This document shows, in pieces, positions 7,257 through 14,538 of a stretch of 45,454 nt of DNA; the first letter of the stretch is position 1; every line of letters begins with the position of its first letter. Made by a program: the position numbers and the translations under genes. Source of the stretch: a virus. Where the stretch lies: the IMG/VR virus record IMGVR_UViG_3300049893_001406, positions 1-45,454 of that record; one strand, 5' to 3'. The notes beneath the pieces were generated by a model. That model was given only the letters and a program-made list of their open reading frames with translations. It was not told the DNA's origin and did no database searches.

Positions 7257-7608
7257 CCACGTCCAATCCCGCGTATCGGTCACAGGTTGCGAGGGCCGTC
7301 ACCCTCTCCCGTCAACCGTCACCTGGGCCGACCAGGACGCGGCCACGCAGAAGTGGCGGCGCGCGCTTCGTCACTACCGGCAGCAGCAGGCTTTCCTGAT
7401 CCTGGTCGGAGCCTACGGCCTGGCCCTGTGGCTCCTGGCCAGCCTGTGCGTGGCCTGCTTCATCGTGCCGGCCGCTCCGGAGGCGGGTCTGTCCGGTCTG
7501 CTGGCCATGTGCTTCGTCGCGCTGGCCCTCATCCAGACCTGGCGCCACCACTGGCGCAAGTTGGTCACGACAGAACACGACGCGTGGCGGAATAAGGGGC
7601 GGCTATGA
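7249..7608 (+). CDS. Small membrane protein with two predicted helices
   Basis: A 119-aa protein: a polar N-terminal half (about 50 residues), then two hydrophobic segments at about 48-70 and 80-95 joined by a short Pro-containing loop, ending in a basic polar tail. Not recognised. The ATG lies inside the end of the preceding gene and the stop overlaps the next start (ATGA). Small two-helix membrane proteins in early phage operons can act in exclusion or as toxins; nothing here decides that. Confidence 0.6.
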   Translation: MSNHVQSRVSVTGCEGRHPLPSTVTWADQDAATQKWRRALRHYRQQQAFLILVGAYGLALWLLASLCVACFIVPAAPEAGLSGLLAMCFVALALIQTWRHHWRKLVTTEHDAWRNKGRL

Positions 7609-7922
7609 GCGCCACCGCCTGCCCCATCGCCGCCAGCCTGTCCAGCCACCTGCGCGACATTGACCGCGCCGATGCTAACGCCGCCGAATCAAAGCAGATT
7701 TACGACGAAAAGCTGGCCGATCTGCTGGACAACTGCACGGTGGTGACGCGCTTTGGCCAGCGTGACGTTCATGAACTGATGGTGGACGGCGAGCTACAGG
7801 ACGACTGCTACGCTGATGAATGCCAGGACCTGCGCGCCTGGGTTATCAAAAACCTTGAGCCCATCGCTGACGCTCGTACAGCCGCCGAGTTTGACCGGCG
7901 GAAGTACAACGGCGACCTTTAA
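7605..7922 (+). CDS. Unknown 105-aa acidic early protein
   Basis: Not recognised. The predicted protein is acidic and mostly helical, without membrane segments or cysteine pairs that suggest metal binding. It overlaps the preceding gene by 4 bp (ATGA) and is followed by a 129-bp gap before recT. Coding-like composition and coupling support it as a real early gene. Confidence 0.65.
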   Translation: MSATACPIAASLSSHLRDIDRADANAAESKQIYDEKLADLLDNCTVVTRFGQRDVHELMVDGELQDDCYADECQDLRAWVIKNLEPIADARTAAEFDRRKYNGDL

Positions 7923-7931
7923 CAACCGCCT

Positions 7932-7953
7932 CCCGCCGCCAAGGAACGGCGGG
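7932..7953 (+). promoter_or_regulatory. GC-rich hairpin in the leader before recT
   Basis: CCCGCCG (7932-7938) pairs perfectly with CGGCGGG (7947-7953) around an 8-base loop that contains AAGGAA. No T-run follows, so it is not a standard terminator. It sits in the only sizeable gap (7923-8051) of the rightward early region and could be an RNA processing, pausing or antitermination site. Confidence 0.45.
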
Positions 7954-8051
7954 GCGAACGCACTCGGGTATCCGGCCCTCTCCTTCTGCGGACCACGGCG
8001 CAGTAAACCGGATCGTGGACTTTCAACCAGCGGCTCAAGGAGGCCGCAAAA

Positions 8052-9002
8052 ATGAGCAACCAAGTCACCACCACCGCACCAACCGGCAACGGGTTCGCCC
8101 TCGCCGCCGTTCCTGCCAACCCGTCCGAAGCCTTCGCACTCTGCGAGCGCCTGGCCAAGTCTGAGCTGGTGCCCAAGGGGTTCCAGGGAAAGCCAAACGA
8201 CATTTTCGTTGCCGGCATGATGGGCAGCCGCCTCGGCCTGGACCTGTTCAGCAGCCTCTCTGGCATCGCTGTGGTCAACGGTCGAGCCACACTCTGGGGC
8301 GATTCGATGTTGGCCGTCTGCCAGTCGCGCAGCGATTGGGGCGGTATGACAGTTTCTTTCGCTGACGAGGACAAGGACCCGACTTGCATTGTCACCGTCA
8401 CCCGCAACGGCATGCCACCCTACTCGGCTCAGTTCTCCATGAGCGACGCCAAGCGCGCCGGCCTGTCCGGAAAGGCTGGCCCGTGGACGCAGTACCCGCG
8501 CCGCATGCTGGAATTGCGCGCCCGCGCCTTCGCCCTGCGCGGCGCATTCGCTGACGCATTGTCCGGCTTCCATGCCCGCGAGGAAATGGATGACGTGGTG
8601 GACGTGACGGCAAGCGCCACCGTCCACACCGATCCCAAGCCGGCCAAGCGCCGCACGGTAAAGCCTGACGACTCCACGCACAGTGGCATCACCAGCCAGG
8701 GAACGGCAAATGCCCATGGCCGCGAGACTGCCGAGGACCGCGCGGAGGACGCCGCTCAATTTAGCGACCAGAATACCGAGGCGGAAAAGACGACCGCTGA
8801 AAAGGACGTGAGCGTCGAACGCTGCACGGCCGATTTTGCCCGCCTGTGGAAGCTGTCAGAGGCTGGCAAGGCTGTTGCCAAAAAGATCCAGGCCAGTTGG
8901 AGGCTGGAGAAGATTGCCGACCTGGCCGGCTCCAGCGACGACGACCGCGAAGCGTTCCTGATGGAAGTTGGCGAGGCCCTGGCCGCGATGGAAGGGGCGT
9001 GA
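8052..9002 (+). CDS. recT: RecT-family single-strand annealing protein
   Basis: A 316-aa protein. Residues about 15-185 show the RecT-type pattern: an opening on choosing and sizing, then GMMGSRLGLDLFSSLSG, a GRATLWGDSMLAVCQS stretch and a Tyr/Arg-rich QYPRRMLELRARAFALR helix before a downstream acidic, low-complexity linker. The C-terminal 80 residues are helical. It should anneal single-stranded DNA during recombination and circularisation of the genome. A strong AAGGAGG lies before the ATG. It heads a set with a coiled-coil protein and a DUF2800 nuclease, which would be the exonuclease partner. Confidence 0.8.
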   Translation: MSNQVTTTAPTGNGFALAAVPANPSEAFALCERLAKSELVPKGFQGKPNDIFVAGMMGSRLGLDLFSSLSGIAVVNGRATLWGDSMLAVCQSRSDWGGMTVSFADEDKDPTCIVTVTRNGMPPYSAQFSMSDAKRAGLSGKAGPWTQYPRRMLELRARAFALRGAFADALSGFHAREEMDDVVDVTASATVHTDPKPAKRRTVKPDDSTHSGITSQGTANAHGRETAEDRAEDAAQFSDQNTEAEKTTAEKDVSVERCTADFARLWKLSEAGKAVAKKIQASWRLEKIADLAGSSDDDREAFLMEVGEALAAMEGA

Positions 9003-9005
9003 ACC

Positions 9006-9809
9006 GTGAGCCCGCTTGCCGTAACCCATCAAATTACAGCCCCGCTCCAGGTGATCCCTGACGATCTTGGAAACCGCGCCAACAATTTAGCCATTGCCAT
9101 TAATGTGCTGAAGATCACCGACACGCTGACGTATCAGACGGGAAACCGCCTGCTGACCGAGGCGCATACCGCGCTGAAGGAGTTGGAAGCCGCCAGGGTG
9201 AAGCTCAAGAAGCCGATCACCGACTTGGGCAAGGCCATTGATGGAGTGGTTGCCGGCGTTGCCGATCCGCTGGAGAAGGCCAAGCGGTCAATGCAGGGCA
9301 TGGTTGCCGCCTATGACCGCGCCCAGCGTGAAGCGTTAGAGAAGGCCCAGCGTGAGGCCGAGGAGAAGATCCGCCAGGAGCGCGAGGCGGCAGAGAAGGA
9401 GCGCGCACGCCTCCAGGCCATCGCTGATGCAGAGCACGCTGCCAAGGTTGCGGATGCCAAGGCAAAAGCCGACGCCGAGGCCAAGGAGCTGGAGGAAATA
9501 CTAGGCAAGCCGGTAGAGTCCACGCCCGTTCAGGTGGCGCCGGCCACGGTTGTCGCTGCCGCAGCCCCAACCACGGTTATCCCTGTTGCAGCACCGCTTC
9601 CCAAGGCTGTGGCACAGGTCGTCCAGGTTCCCGTGCTGACGGTGACCGATCCGGCCGCTCTGGCTGCGTTCCTGGTCGCCCAGGGCCGCGCCGATCTGGT
9701 TGAGTTCAAGATGCGCGACATCAAGGCCATGCACGACGCTGGAGTTCCTGTTGCTGGCGTCGCCATTGTGATGCGGGACCAGACCCGCATGGCGCGGGGT
9801 GTGGCGTGA
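9006..9809 (+). CDS. Coiled-coil protein between RecT and nuclease
   Basis: A 267-aa protein with a GTG start. Residues about 20-100 are helical; 95-165 form a long Glu/Lys/Arg/Ala-rich coiled coil with repeated REALEKAQREAEEKIRQ-like heptads. An Ala/Val/Pro-rich stretch (about 170-210) leads to a small C-terminal domain ending in GVAIVMRDQTRM. Phages with RecT-exonuclease modules often carry such a protein here, which suggests an accessory role in recombination. Its stop overlaps the GTG of the nuclease gene, so the two are coupled. Confidence 0.65.
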   Translation: MSPLAVTHQITAPLQVIPDDLGNRANNLAIAINVLKITDTLTYQTGNRLLTEAHTALKELEAARVKLKKPITDLGKAIDGVVAGVADPLEKAKRSMQGMVAAYDRAQREALEKAQREAEEKIRQEREAAEKERARLQAIADAEHAAKVADAKAKADAEAKELEEILGKPVESTPVQVAPATVVAAAAPTTVIPVAAPLPKAVAQVVQVPVLTVTDPAALAAFLVAQGRADLVEFKMRDIKAMHDAGVPVAGVAIVMRDQTRMARGVA

Positions 9810-10942
9810 TCTTAACCCAATCCATTATCGACATGGCGGAGAGGTTCCGCCGCCCGTCGAACATCAGCCGCATCTCCGAGTGCAACGGCCAGCCGTTCAT
9901 GGCTGCCGCCGTCACGCTTGACGATGGCGAGCAGAAATCGGCACCAGAGGCGGACCTGGGCAATGCGGTGCATGCCGCTGTCCAGGAGGGGGCAAATTAC
10001 GCCCTGACCGTCACCGAGGGGAATTGGACAGCAGCCGCCAACATGGCGTGCGACAAGGCCACGGCGCAGGGCATGGATTCCTGGTCGGTCCACTGCATCC
10101 GCACTACCCTTGAGTTCTATTCTGGCCTTATCGCCAAGTACGGCATCGACCAGGACAACATCCTGGTTGAGCACCAGATGGACATGGCCAGCGCTGGGTT
10201 CAAGCGCAATGGAACGTCTGACCTTGTGCTTGTGATCCCGTTTAAGCTGGTGGTCATCGTTGACCTGAAGGCCGGATTTGTGGACCAGGGCGACGCCGAG
10301 GACCACGACCAGATGGCCACCTATGCAGCCGCTGCCGCGTCCACGTTCAAGGCCAAGAAGGTGGTCGTCTACCTGTGGCAGCCTAGAGCGGAGCGCGACC
10401 GCCGCATCACCGCTGCCGAGTTCGACGCGGACAACCTCCGCGCCACCCTGGCATGGTCGAGTTCAGTTCTCGACCGCAGCCGCCAGACAAATGCCGAGCT
10501 GAAAGCCGGCTTCAATCAATGCTCCACCTGCCCGGCCCTGCGTCGGTGCCCTGTTGCAAGGAAGCTCATCATGGACACCCAGGAAGCCCTAGCCGTTCTC
10601 GGAACCCCCACTGATCCAGAATCCTGGGGCGATGCCATCGGATCCGCCAAGCTGGCCGAGAAGTGGGCCGAGACCTGGAAGGATGCCGGCAAGGCGCACA
10701 TGATGGCTGGTGGTTTGGTTATTGGGTTCAAGTTGGGAGCTGGCCGCAGCATCGAATCGGTAGCCAGCGTCCCCGAGGCCATGGCAAAGCTGCGCGAGGC
10801 TGGCCTGGAGGCTGATGGGCTGGAGGCAGCGTCCATCAGCGCCAGCAAACTGACGCCTGCCGCCCGCGCTGTCATTGAAAGCCACATCACAACCAAGGTC
10901 AGCGCGCCAAGCCTGGTCGCGGATAAGCGCTCCAAGCCATGA
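9806..10942 (+). CDS. DUF2800 / Cas4-RecB-like PD-(D/E)XK nuclease
   Basis: A 378-aa predicted exonuclease. The nuclease core is visible: D139 in NGTSDLVL and D153-L-K155 in VIVDLKAG, the D...DxK signature. A cysteine cluster follows (C239, C242, C248 in CSTCPALRRC), resembling the Fe-S-binding cysteines of Cas4/AddB-type nucleases. This matches DUF2800. It probably resects DNA ends for the neighbouring RecT. The start is GTG, overlapping the previous stop by 4 bp. Substrate polarity cannot be read from sequence. Confidence 0.8.
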   Translation: MILTQSIIDMAERFRRPSNISRISECNGQPFMAAAVTLDDGEQKSAPEADLGNAVHAAVQEGANYALTVTEGNWTAAANMACDKATAQGMDSWSVHCIRTTLEFYSGLIAKYGIDQDNILVEHQMDMASAGFKRNGTSDLVLVIPFKLVVIVDLKAGFVDQGDAEDHDQMATYAAAAASTFKAKKVVVYLWQPRAERDRRITAAEFDADNLRATLAWSSSVLDRSRQTNAELKAGFNQCSTCPALRRCPVARKLIMDTQEALAVLGTPTDPESWGDAIGSAKLAEKWAETWKDAGKAHMMAGGLVIGFKLGAGRSIESVASVPEAMAKLREAGLEADGLEAASISASKLTPAARAVIESHITTKVSAPSLVADKRSKP

Positions 10943-11235
10943 CCACCGCCACCATCGCAGAACCAACATTCATCCGCGCGATCGACGGCGAGCGCCTGGG
11001 GAAACAACTTGGCGCCACTGTAATCATCATGGCATCGGGCCGGTGGCTGACCCTGGCCGAGATCAGCGCCGCAATCCATGAGGCCTTTCCGTCAATCCAC
11101 GCGCCCGAGGCCAGCGTTTCCGCCCGCCTGCGCCAGATGCGGACGCTCCGCTGGACCATCAACCGCCGCAGGCGCTGGGTGTGGGTGGGCGATCCCAAGG
11201 CGGGGCTGTGGGAGTATCAGGCGGTGATGCCGTGA
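10939..11235 (+). CDS. Winged-helix DNA-binding protein, 98 aa
   Basis: The middle of the protein, WLTLAEISAAIHEAFPSIHA followed by SVSARLRQMRTL, reads as a winged helix with a recognition helix, then an Arg-rich wing (INRRRRWVWVG). Phage early operons often carry this type. It may regulate transcription or bind replication DNA. Coupled by ATGA to the nuclease gene upstream and by GTGA to the next gene. Confidence 0.6.
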   Translation: MTTATIAEPTFIRAIDGERLGKQLGATVIIMASGRWLTLAEISAAIHEAFPSIHAPEASVSARLRQMRTLRWTINRRRRWVWVGDPKAGLWEYQAVMP

Positions 11236-11453
11236 CAATTATTCAATCTATCTATGGCCCAAACGTTGAAATGGTCAATCAACGCAAGAAGGAATTGGGC
11301 AAGTTGGCGCTCATAAAGATAGCCAGAAAAATAGAGTTCAGCGCATCATCTTGCGCATCTTACGAGAGCATTCCTATGGGTGATTACCCTGAAACCATGG
11401 TAGCGGTTGCAAACCTGTACCGGCAAGCGGCAAATGAAGCGGTGATGCCATGA
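11232..11453 (+). CDS. Unknown 73-aa protein
   Basis: Not recognised. A GTG start overlaps the previous stop (GTGA) and the stop overlaps the next ATG. The segment is clearly less GC-rich than its neighbours, suggesting recent acquisition. The product is mostly helical, with KKELGKLALIKIARKIE and a second helix near the C-terminus. Confidence 0.55.
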   Translation: MTIIQSIYGPNVEMVNQRKKELGKLALIKIARKIEFSASSCASYESIPMGDYPETMVAVANLYRQAANEAVMP

Positions 11454-12013
11454 AAGAGCGCCCAATTTTATTTAGCGGCGCGATGGTCTGCGCCTTACTC
11501 AACGGCACCAAGACGCAGACGCGGCGGATCGTGAAGCCGCGTGGCGATGTTACCGTGGCCGATCTAGTCGCATGTGGACGTTGCCCCTACGGCCAGCCCG
11601 GCGACCGGCTGTGGGTTAAGGAAACATGGCGCACCGATAAGAGACTTGACGATAAAGCCCCCTCTAAGTTTAGCGGATGGCCAGTTAGATATATATCCGA
11701 CGATAAAGTATTGATGCACGGCGCGTTCTATGGAGCAACAAACGGGAAAACACGCGTTAGCATCCACATGCCCCGCTGGGCGTCGCGCATCACCCTGGAA
11801 ATCACCGGCGTCCGCGTCGAGCGGTTGAAGGACATCAGCGAGGCGGATGCAAAGGCCGAAGGCGTAAGCGCGTCGGCGCTTGTCGAAATGAAAGACGGCA
11901 GCCCGTGCTATTCTGCGGAATACCGCGACTTATGGGAGCGAATTAACGGCATCGGCTCATGGGAAAAAAATCCGTGGGTGTGGGTGATCGAATTTAAGCA
12001 GGTGAAGCCATGA
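11450..12013 (+). CDS. ASCH/PUA-like phage protein
   Basis: A 187-aa protein. It opens with KERPILFSGAMVCALLNGTKTQTRRIVKP, cited here only by its key parts RPILFSG, MVCALLNGTKTQTRR and VKP. That opening is typical of a widespread phage family with an ASCH/PUA-like RNA-binding fold. GDRLWVKETW, MPRWASRITLEITGV and VERLKDISEADAKAEG follow in the family order. Proteins of this type are common in early operons, often near replication or nucleotide-modification genes. An RNA-binding or nucleotide-handling role is plausible but unproven. The middle (residues 65-100) is AT-richer than the rest. Confidence 0.7.
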   Translation: MKERPILFSGAMVCALLNGTKTQTRRIVKPRGDVTVADLVACGRCPYGQPGDRLWVKETWRTDKRLDDKAPSKFSGWPVRYISDDKVLMHGAFYGATNGKTRVSIHMPRWASRITLEITGVRVERLKDISEADAKAEGVSASALVEMKDGSPCYSAEYRDLWERINGIGSWEKNPWVWVIEFKQVKP

Positions 12014-12270
12014 ACATGTCCGCCGCCACTTACGGCCGTGGCTACACCGCCCCCGAGCTTCGCCCTGACCAAATGGCCGTCCGATTCGCTGGCGCCTCCC
12101 GCTGCGTGTCGTGCCACGCCAATGGGACTTTCTCGTATTTCCATGAGCGCATCGGCGCGTGGATCACCAATGATTGCACCGTCCCGCAGGAAGTCCTGGA
12201 CGGACTGGCCGCCGATGAACGCAACCGCGTGATGCGCCACATGACGGCGGCGGGCGTGGTGGCGGCATGA
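12010..12270 (+). CDS. Small CxxC protein, 86 aa
   Basis: Not recognised. A CVSCHANG motif near residue 35 and a further Cys about 20 residues later suggest a partial metal site. The rest is polar, with a helical C-terminus (ADERNRVMRHMTAAG). Coupled by ATGA at both ends. It belongs to the run of small Cys-rich genes between 12010 and 13723. Confidence 0.55.
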   Translation: MNMSAATYGRGYTAPELRPDQMAVRFAGASRCVSCHANGTFSYFHERIGAWITNDCTVPQEVLDGLAADERNRVMRHMTAAGVVAA

Positions 12271-12431
12271 AAAAGAAACCGTCCAAATACCGCACCTGCG
12301 CGGCCTGCCAGTGGTCATATCCGGCTAACGGCGGCAAGACCAAATGCGCGCGCCGCATCGTTAAAATGGCTGATGCTGGAGTCGCGCCGGTTGTCGATGA
12401 GCCGTGCGCGTTTTGGAAGGAGCGCAAATGA
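12267..12431 (+). CDS. Small four-cysteine protein, 54 aa
   Basis: The ORF starts at the ATGA overlap with the preceding gene and ends at an ATGA overlap with rusA. The product is Lys-rich, with CAAC, then a further Cys in KTKCARR and one in EPCAFW, a zinc-ribbon-like spacing. Length and coupling on both sides support a real gene. Function unknown. Confidence 0.55.
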   Translation: MKKKPSKYRTCAACQWSYPANGGKTKCARRIVKMADAGVAPVVDEPCAFWKERK

Positions 12432-12802
12432 TCACGCTCAACCTTGAAGGATTTGAAGTCCCATCACAAAACGTCACCATGCGCCAGCATTGGGCAAAAA
12501 CCGCAAAAATGAACACGCGGCTACTGATGACCATTAAATGCATGATCAAGGAAAGCCACAAGGTCAGCGCAGAGCATCCGATAAAGCGCCATGTGAAAAT
12601 CATCGCATATCGGAAGCGGTTTATCAGCGACAACTCCAATCTGGTCGGAGGTTGCAAAGGGCTGATCGACGCCATCAAGCGGGCCGGGCTGCTGGTGGAC
12701 GATTCCGACCAGTGGATGCGCGCGGAATACTGGCAGTCGAAAGCGTCCGAGTCGCCTACCGGCAAACCTTACACCACCATCATCATCACCAACGAGGAAT
12801 AA
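12428..12802 (+). CDS. rusA: RusA-family Holliday junction resolvase
   Basis: A 124-aa protein of normal length for RusA endonucleases. The family core is visible: DNSNLVGGCKGLIDAIKRAGLLVDD with further acidic residues (cited by the D-N...K...D...G..DD pattern), after an N-terminal strand with basic residues. It would cut four-way junctions made by RecT annealing or during replication. Coupled to the upstream gene by ATGA. Preferred over the longer frame from 12404 because of the ATGA overlap. Confidence 0.8.
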   Translation: MITLNLEGFEVPSQNVTMRQHWAKTAKMNTRLLMTIKCMIKESHKVSAEHPIKRHVKIIAYRKRFISDNSNLVGGCKGLIDAIKRAGLLVDDSDQWMRAEYWQSKASESPTGKPYTTIIITNEE

Positions 12803-12804
12803 CC

Positions 12805-13111
12805 ATGAACATCAACAAAACCCAGCTTTCCGTCAGCCTGCGGGACAAGATGGACGATACGATGCCCCTTGTCGTTCGCGCCTTGACCGATGCCGCCGAG
12901 CATCAGCGCGGCGCTTGCGTGACCATCAAGATCAAGGTCAAGCACGATAAAAAAGAATCCCGGCATGATAAACCTGATTGCGTCGGCCAAGTGCAAGTCG
13001 CCTAAGGGCCGCAAGGTGGACCTGTCCGGCGATACTGATGATGATTTGCTGATGTCGTTCCAGTCTGGCGAGGCGCAGTGGCAGCAGAAAATCGACGGAA
13101 CAGAGGAATGA
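12805..13111 (+). CDS. Early protein interrupted by a one-base frameshift at an A-run
   Basis: The frame from 12805 (MNINKTQLSVSLRDKMDD...) ends at 13005. The +1 frame continues with GMINLIASAKCKSPKGRKV to 13111, where it overlaps the next start by ATGA. Removing one base from the run of six A at 12949-12954 joins both halves into one 101-aa protein with a seamless Lys-Asn-Pro-Gly join. So either a homopolymer error or mutation is present, or the two products arise by slippage on the A-run. The joined protein has an acidic helical N-terminus and a beta-rich C-terminus. Function unknown. Confidence 0.6.
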
Positions 13112-13329
13112 GCAAGGAACTGCAAATGCGTGCCCGTGAACTTTTCTCGCTGATGCAGCACGGATGCACTGATGGCCATTGCAAGATGCGCCCACGAAAA
13201 GGAAGCATGCACACAAATGGCGGATGCCGGTGCGTTGGCACTCTGGCCGACCTTGCGCTGGATGTCGCCAGCGAGGCTGACAAGTGCCGCCGTGGCAGCG
13301 GGAATAGCATCGAAGGGTATATTTTATGA
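13108..13329 (+). CDS. Small Cys/His-rich protein, 73 aa
   Basis: The ATG at 13108 overlaps the preceding stop; an upstream in-frame start at 13078 is less likely. HGCTDGHC and CRC motifs plus a further Cys suggest a metal-binding knuckle, followed by a helix (LADLALDVASEADKC). Not recognised. Coupled downstream by ATGA. Confidence 0.55.
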   Translation: MSKELQMRARELFSLMQHGCTDGHCKMRPRKGSMHTNGGCRCVGTLADLALDVASEADKCRRGSGNSIEGYIL

Positions 13330-13532
13330 CCGCCTGCACCTGGAAAACCTACGGCAGCATGCAGACCGGCTTTGCTCCATGCGCCAGTGTTTATTGGCAC
13401 CTGTCCACGGCATACAATTTCTGCCCATTTTGCGGCCAACCATTGAAGATCATTCATTCCCCGCCGAATGTCACCAATGGATCCGTGATCGAAATAGTCA
13501 CCACTATTCCAGGAAATGAAACAAGGCCATGA
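13326..13532 (+). CDS. Small zinc-ribbon-like protein, 68 aa
   Basis: CPFCGQPLKI is a typical zinc-ribbon knuckle, with two more Cys and a His upstream (C4, C20, and HLSTAYNF). The C-terminal part is beta-rich. Coupled by ATGA on both sides. A DNA- or protein-binding role is likely for such knuckles; no specific function is recognised. Confidence 0.6.
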   Translation: MTACTWKTYGSMQTGFAPCASVYWHLSTAYNFCPFCGQPLKIIHSPPNVTNGSVIEIVTTIPGNETRP

Positions 13533-13723
13533 CCACGAATCCAGCGCCCTACGGATACTTTCCCGGCACAGGGATCCCGCGCAAGAAGCCGGTGCCAGAG
13601 CATGACGGACGTGGCGTGTGCAAATTCTGCGGCGCTACCGGCCTGGTGTGGGAGAAGCGCGGCGGGTGGATGCTGTGCGAAGTCGGCGGGAAGGTTCACC
13701 AATGCAGGAAGGACAAGCCATGA
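13529..13723 (+). CDS. Small zinc-ribbon-like protein, 64 aa
   Basis: The N-terminus is Pro-rich (YGYFPGTGIPRKKP). CKFCGATGLVWEKR and, after about 15 residues, MLCEV with a later C in HQCRKD give a four-Cys ribbon. The third consecutive Cys-knuckle gene. ATGA coupling to both neighbours. Function unknown. Confidence 0.6.
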   Translation: MTTNPAPYGYFPGTGIPRKKPVPEHDGRGVCKFCGATGLVWEKRGGWMLCEVGGKVHQCRKDKP

Positions 13724-14538
13724 GCGAAGACACCATATTCACCGAATGTCACTTCGATGGACCGGCACCAGGTGGATCCTGGAGCGATGTTATGCGCGGT
13801 CCTATCGTACGGAACCTGTACATCAGAGACGCTGCCTATGAGCCGAAGGACATGGCAGAGTTGCGAGCGGAACTAGCCGACTGCAAGGCCCGCTTGCACA
13901 CGGCCGAGGAACACGCTCGCAGCACCGAGAACTCGCGCGAATACTGGATGCACGCGGCACTAGGGCGCGAGACTGAAGGAGACGAGCGCGACGCGGAATT
14001 GCACGCGCTTGGCACTGAGCTTTCCGACCTCAAATCCCGCATGCACACGATGAGCCAAGAACTGGTTAATGCACGCGACAAGGCCGCAGGTGCCGAATTA
14101 GAGCGCGCAGGGTGGCAGATGTCATGCGAGGCAGACCGCGCCGTTTACAAGGATGATCGGAAGTATATCGATGAATTGCGTGCCAAAGTCGAGTCGCTGA
14201 CGCGGGAGCGGGATGTGTTCCGTGACCGACTCAATGAACAGATCGCGGTGGTGGAAAAGGAAAACGCACGCCTAGGTGCTATCCCACAGATGCCGAAACC
14301 GACAACGCCGGAAGACGCTATCCGGATTATGCGTGATTGGTTCCGTATTTACCACGCTGCTGAGTCGCAAGTTGAGGACTACATATCAACGGACTGCGAT
14401 AGATTTATCAAAGAGATACAGGAACTCCGCGCCCAGGTCGCCACGCTGACGCGGGAGCTTGCTGAATACAGGGACGCTGAGCAGCGCCACAAGGACACCT
14501 TGGATGGCCATGAAGAATATGAGGAGGACATGAAATGA
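13720..14538 (+). CDS. Long coiled-coil early protein, 272 aa
   Basis: The ATG at 13720 overlaps the preceding stop. After about 40 residues the protein is almost wholly coiled coil with heptads such as ELRAELADCKARLHTAEEH, ELRAKVESLTRERD and ELRAQVATLTRELAEY. The last two share a repeated DNA module also present in the next gene (14835-14870 matches 14425-14460 at 32 of 36 bases). The role is unknown; it may be a scaffold or adaptor. Coupled to the next gene by ATGA. Confidence 0.6.
   Translation: MSEDTIFTECHFDGPAPGGSWSDVMRGPIVRNLYIRDAAYEPKDMAELRAELADCKARLHTAEEHARSTENSREYWMHAALGRETEGDERDAELHALGTELSDLKSRMHTMSQELVNARDKAAGAELERAGWQMSCEADRAVYKDDRKYIDELRAKVESLTRERDVFRDRLNEQIAVVEKENARLGAIPQMPKPTTPEDAIRIMRDWFRIYHAAESQVEDYISTDCDRFIKEIQELRAQVATLTRELAEYRDAEQRHKDTLDGHEEYEEDMK

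Noticed and set aside
7932-7953. Intrinsic terminator before recT
   Set aside because: There is a strong stem but no T-run after it; listed as a regulatory hairpin instead.
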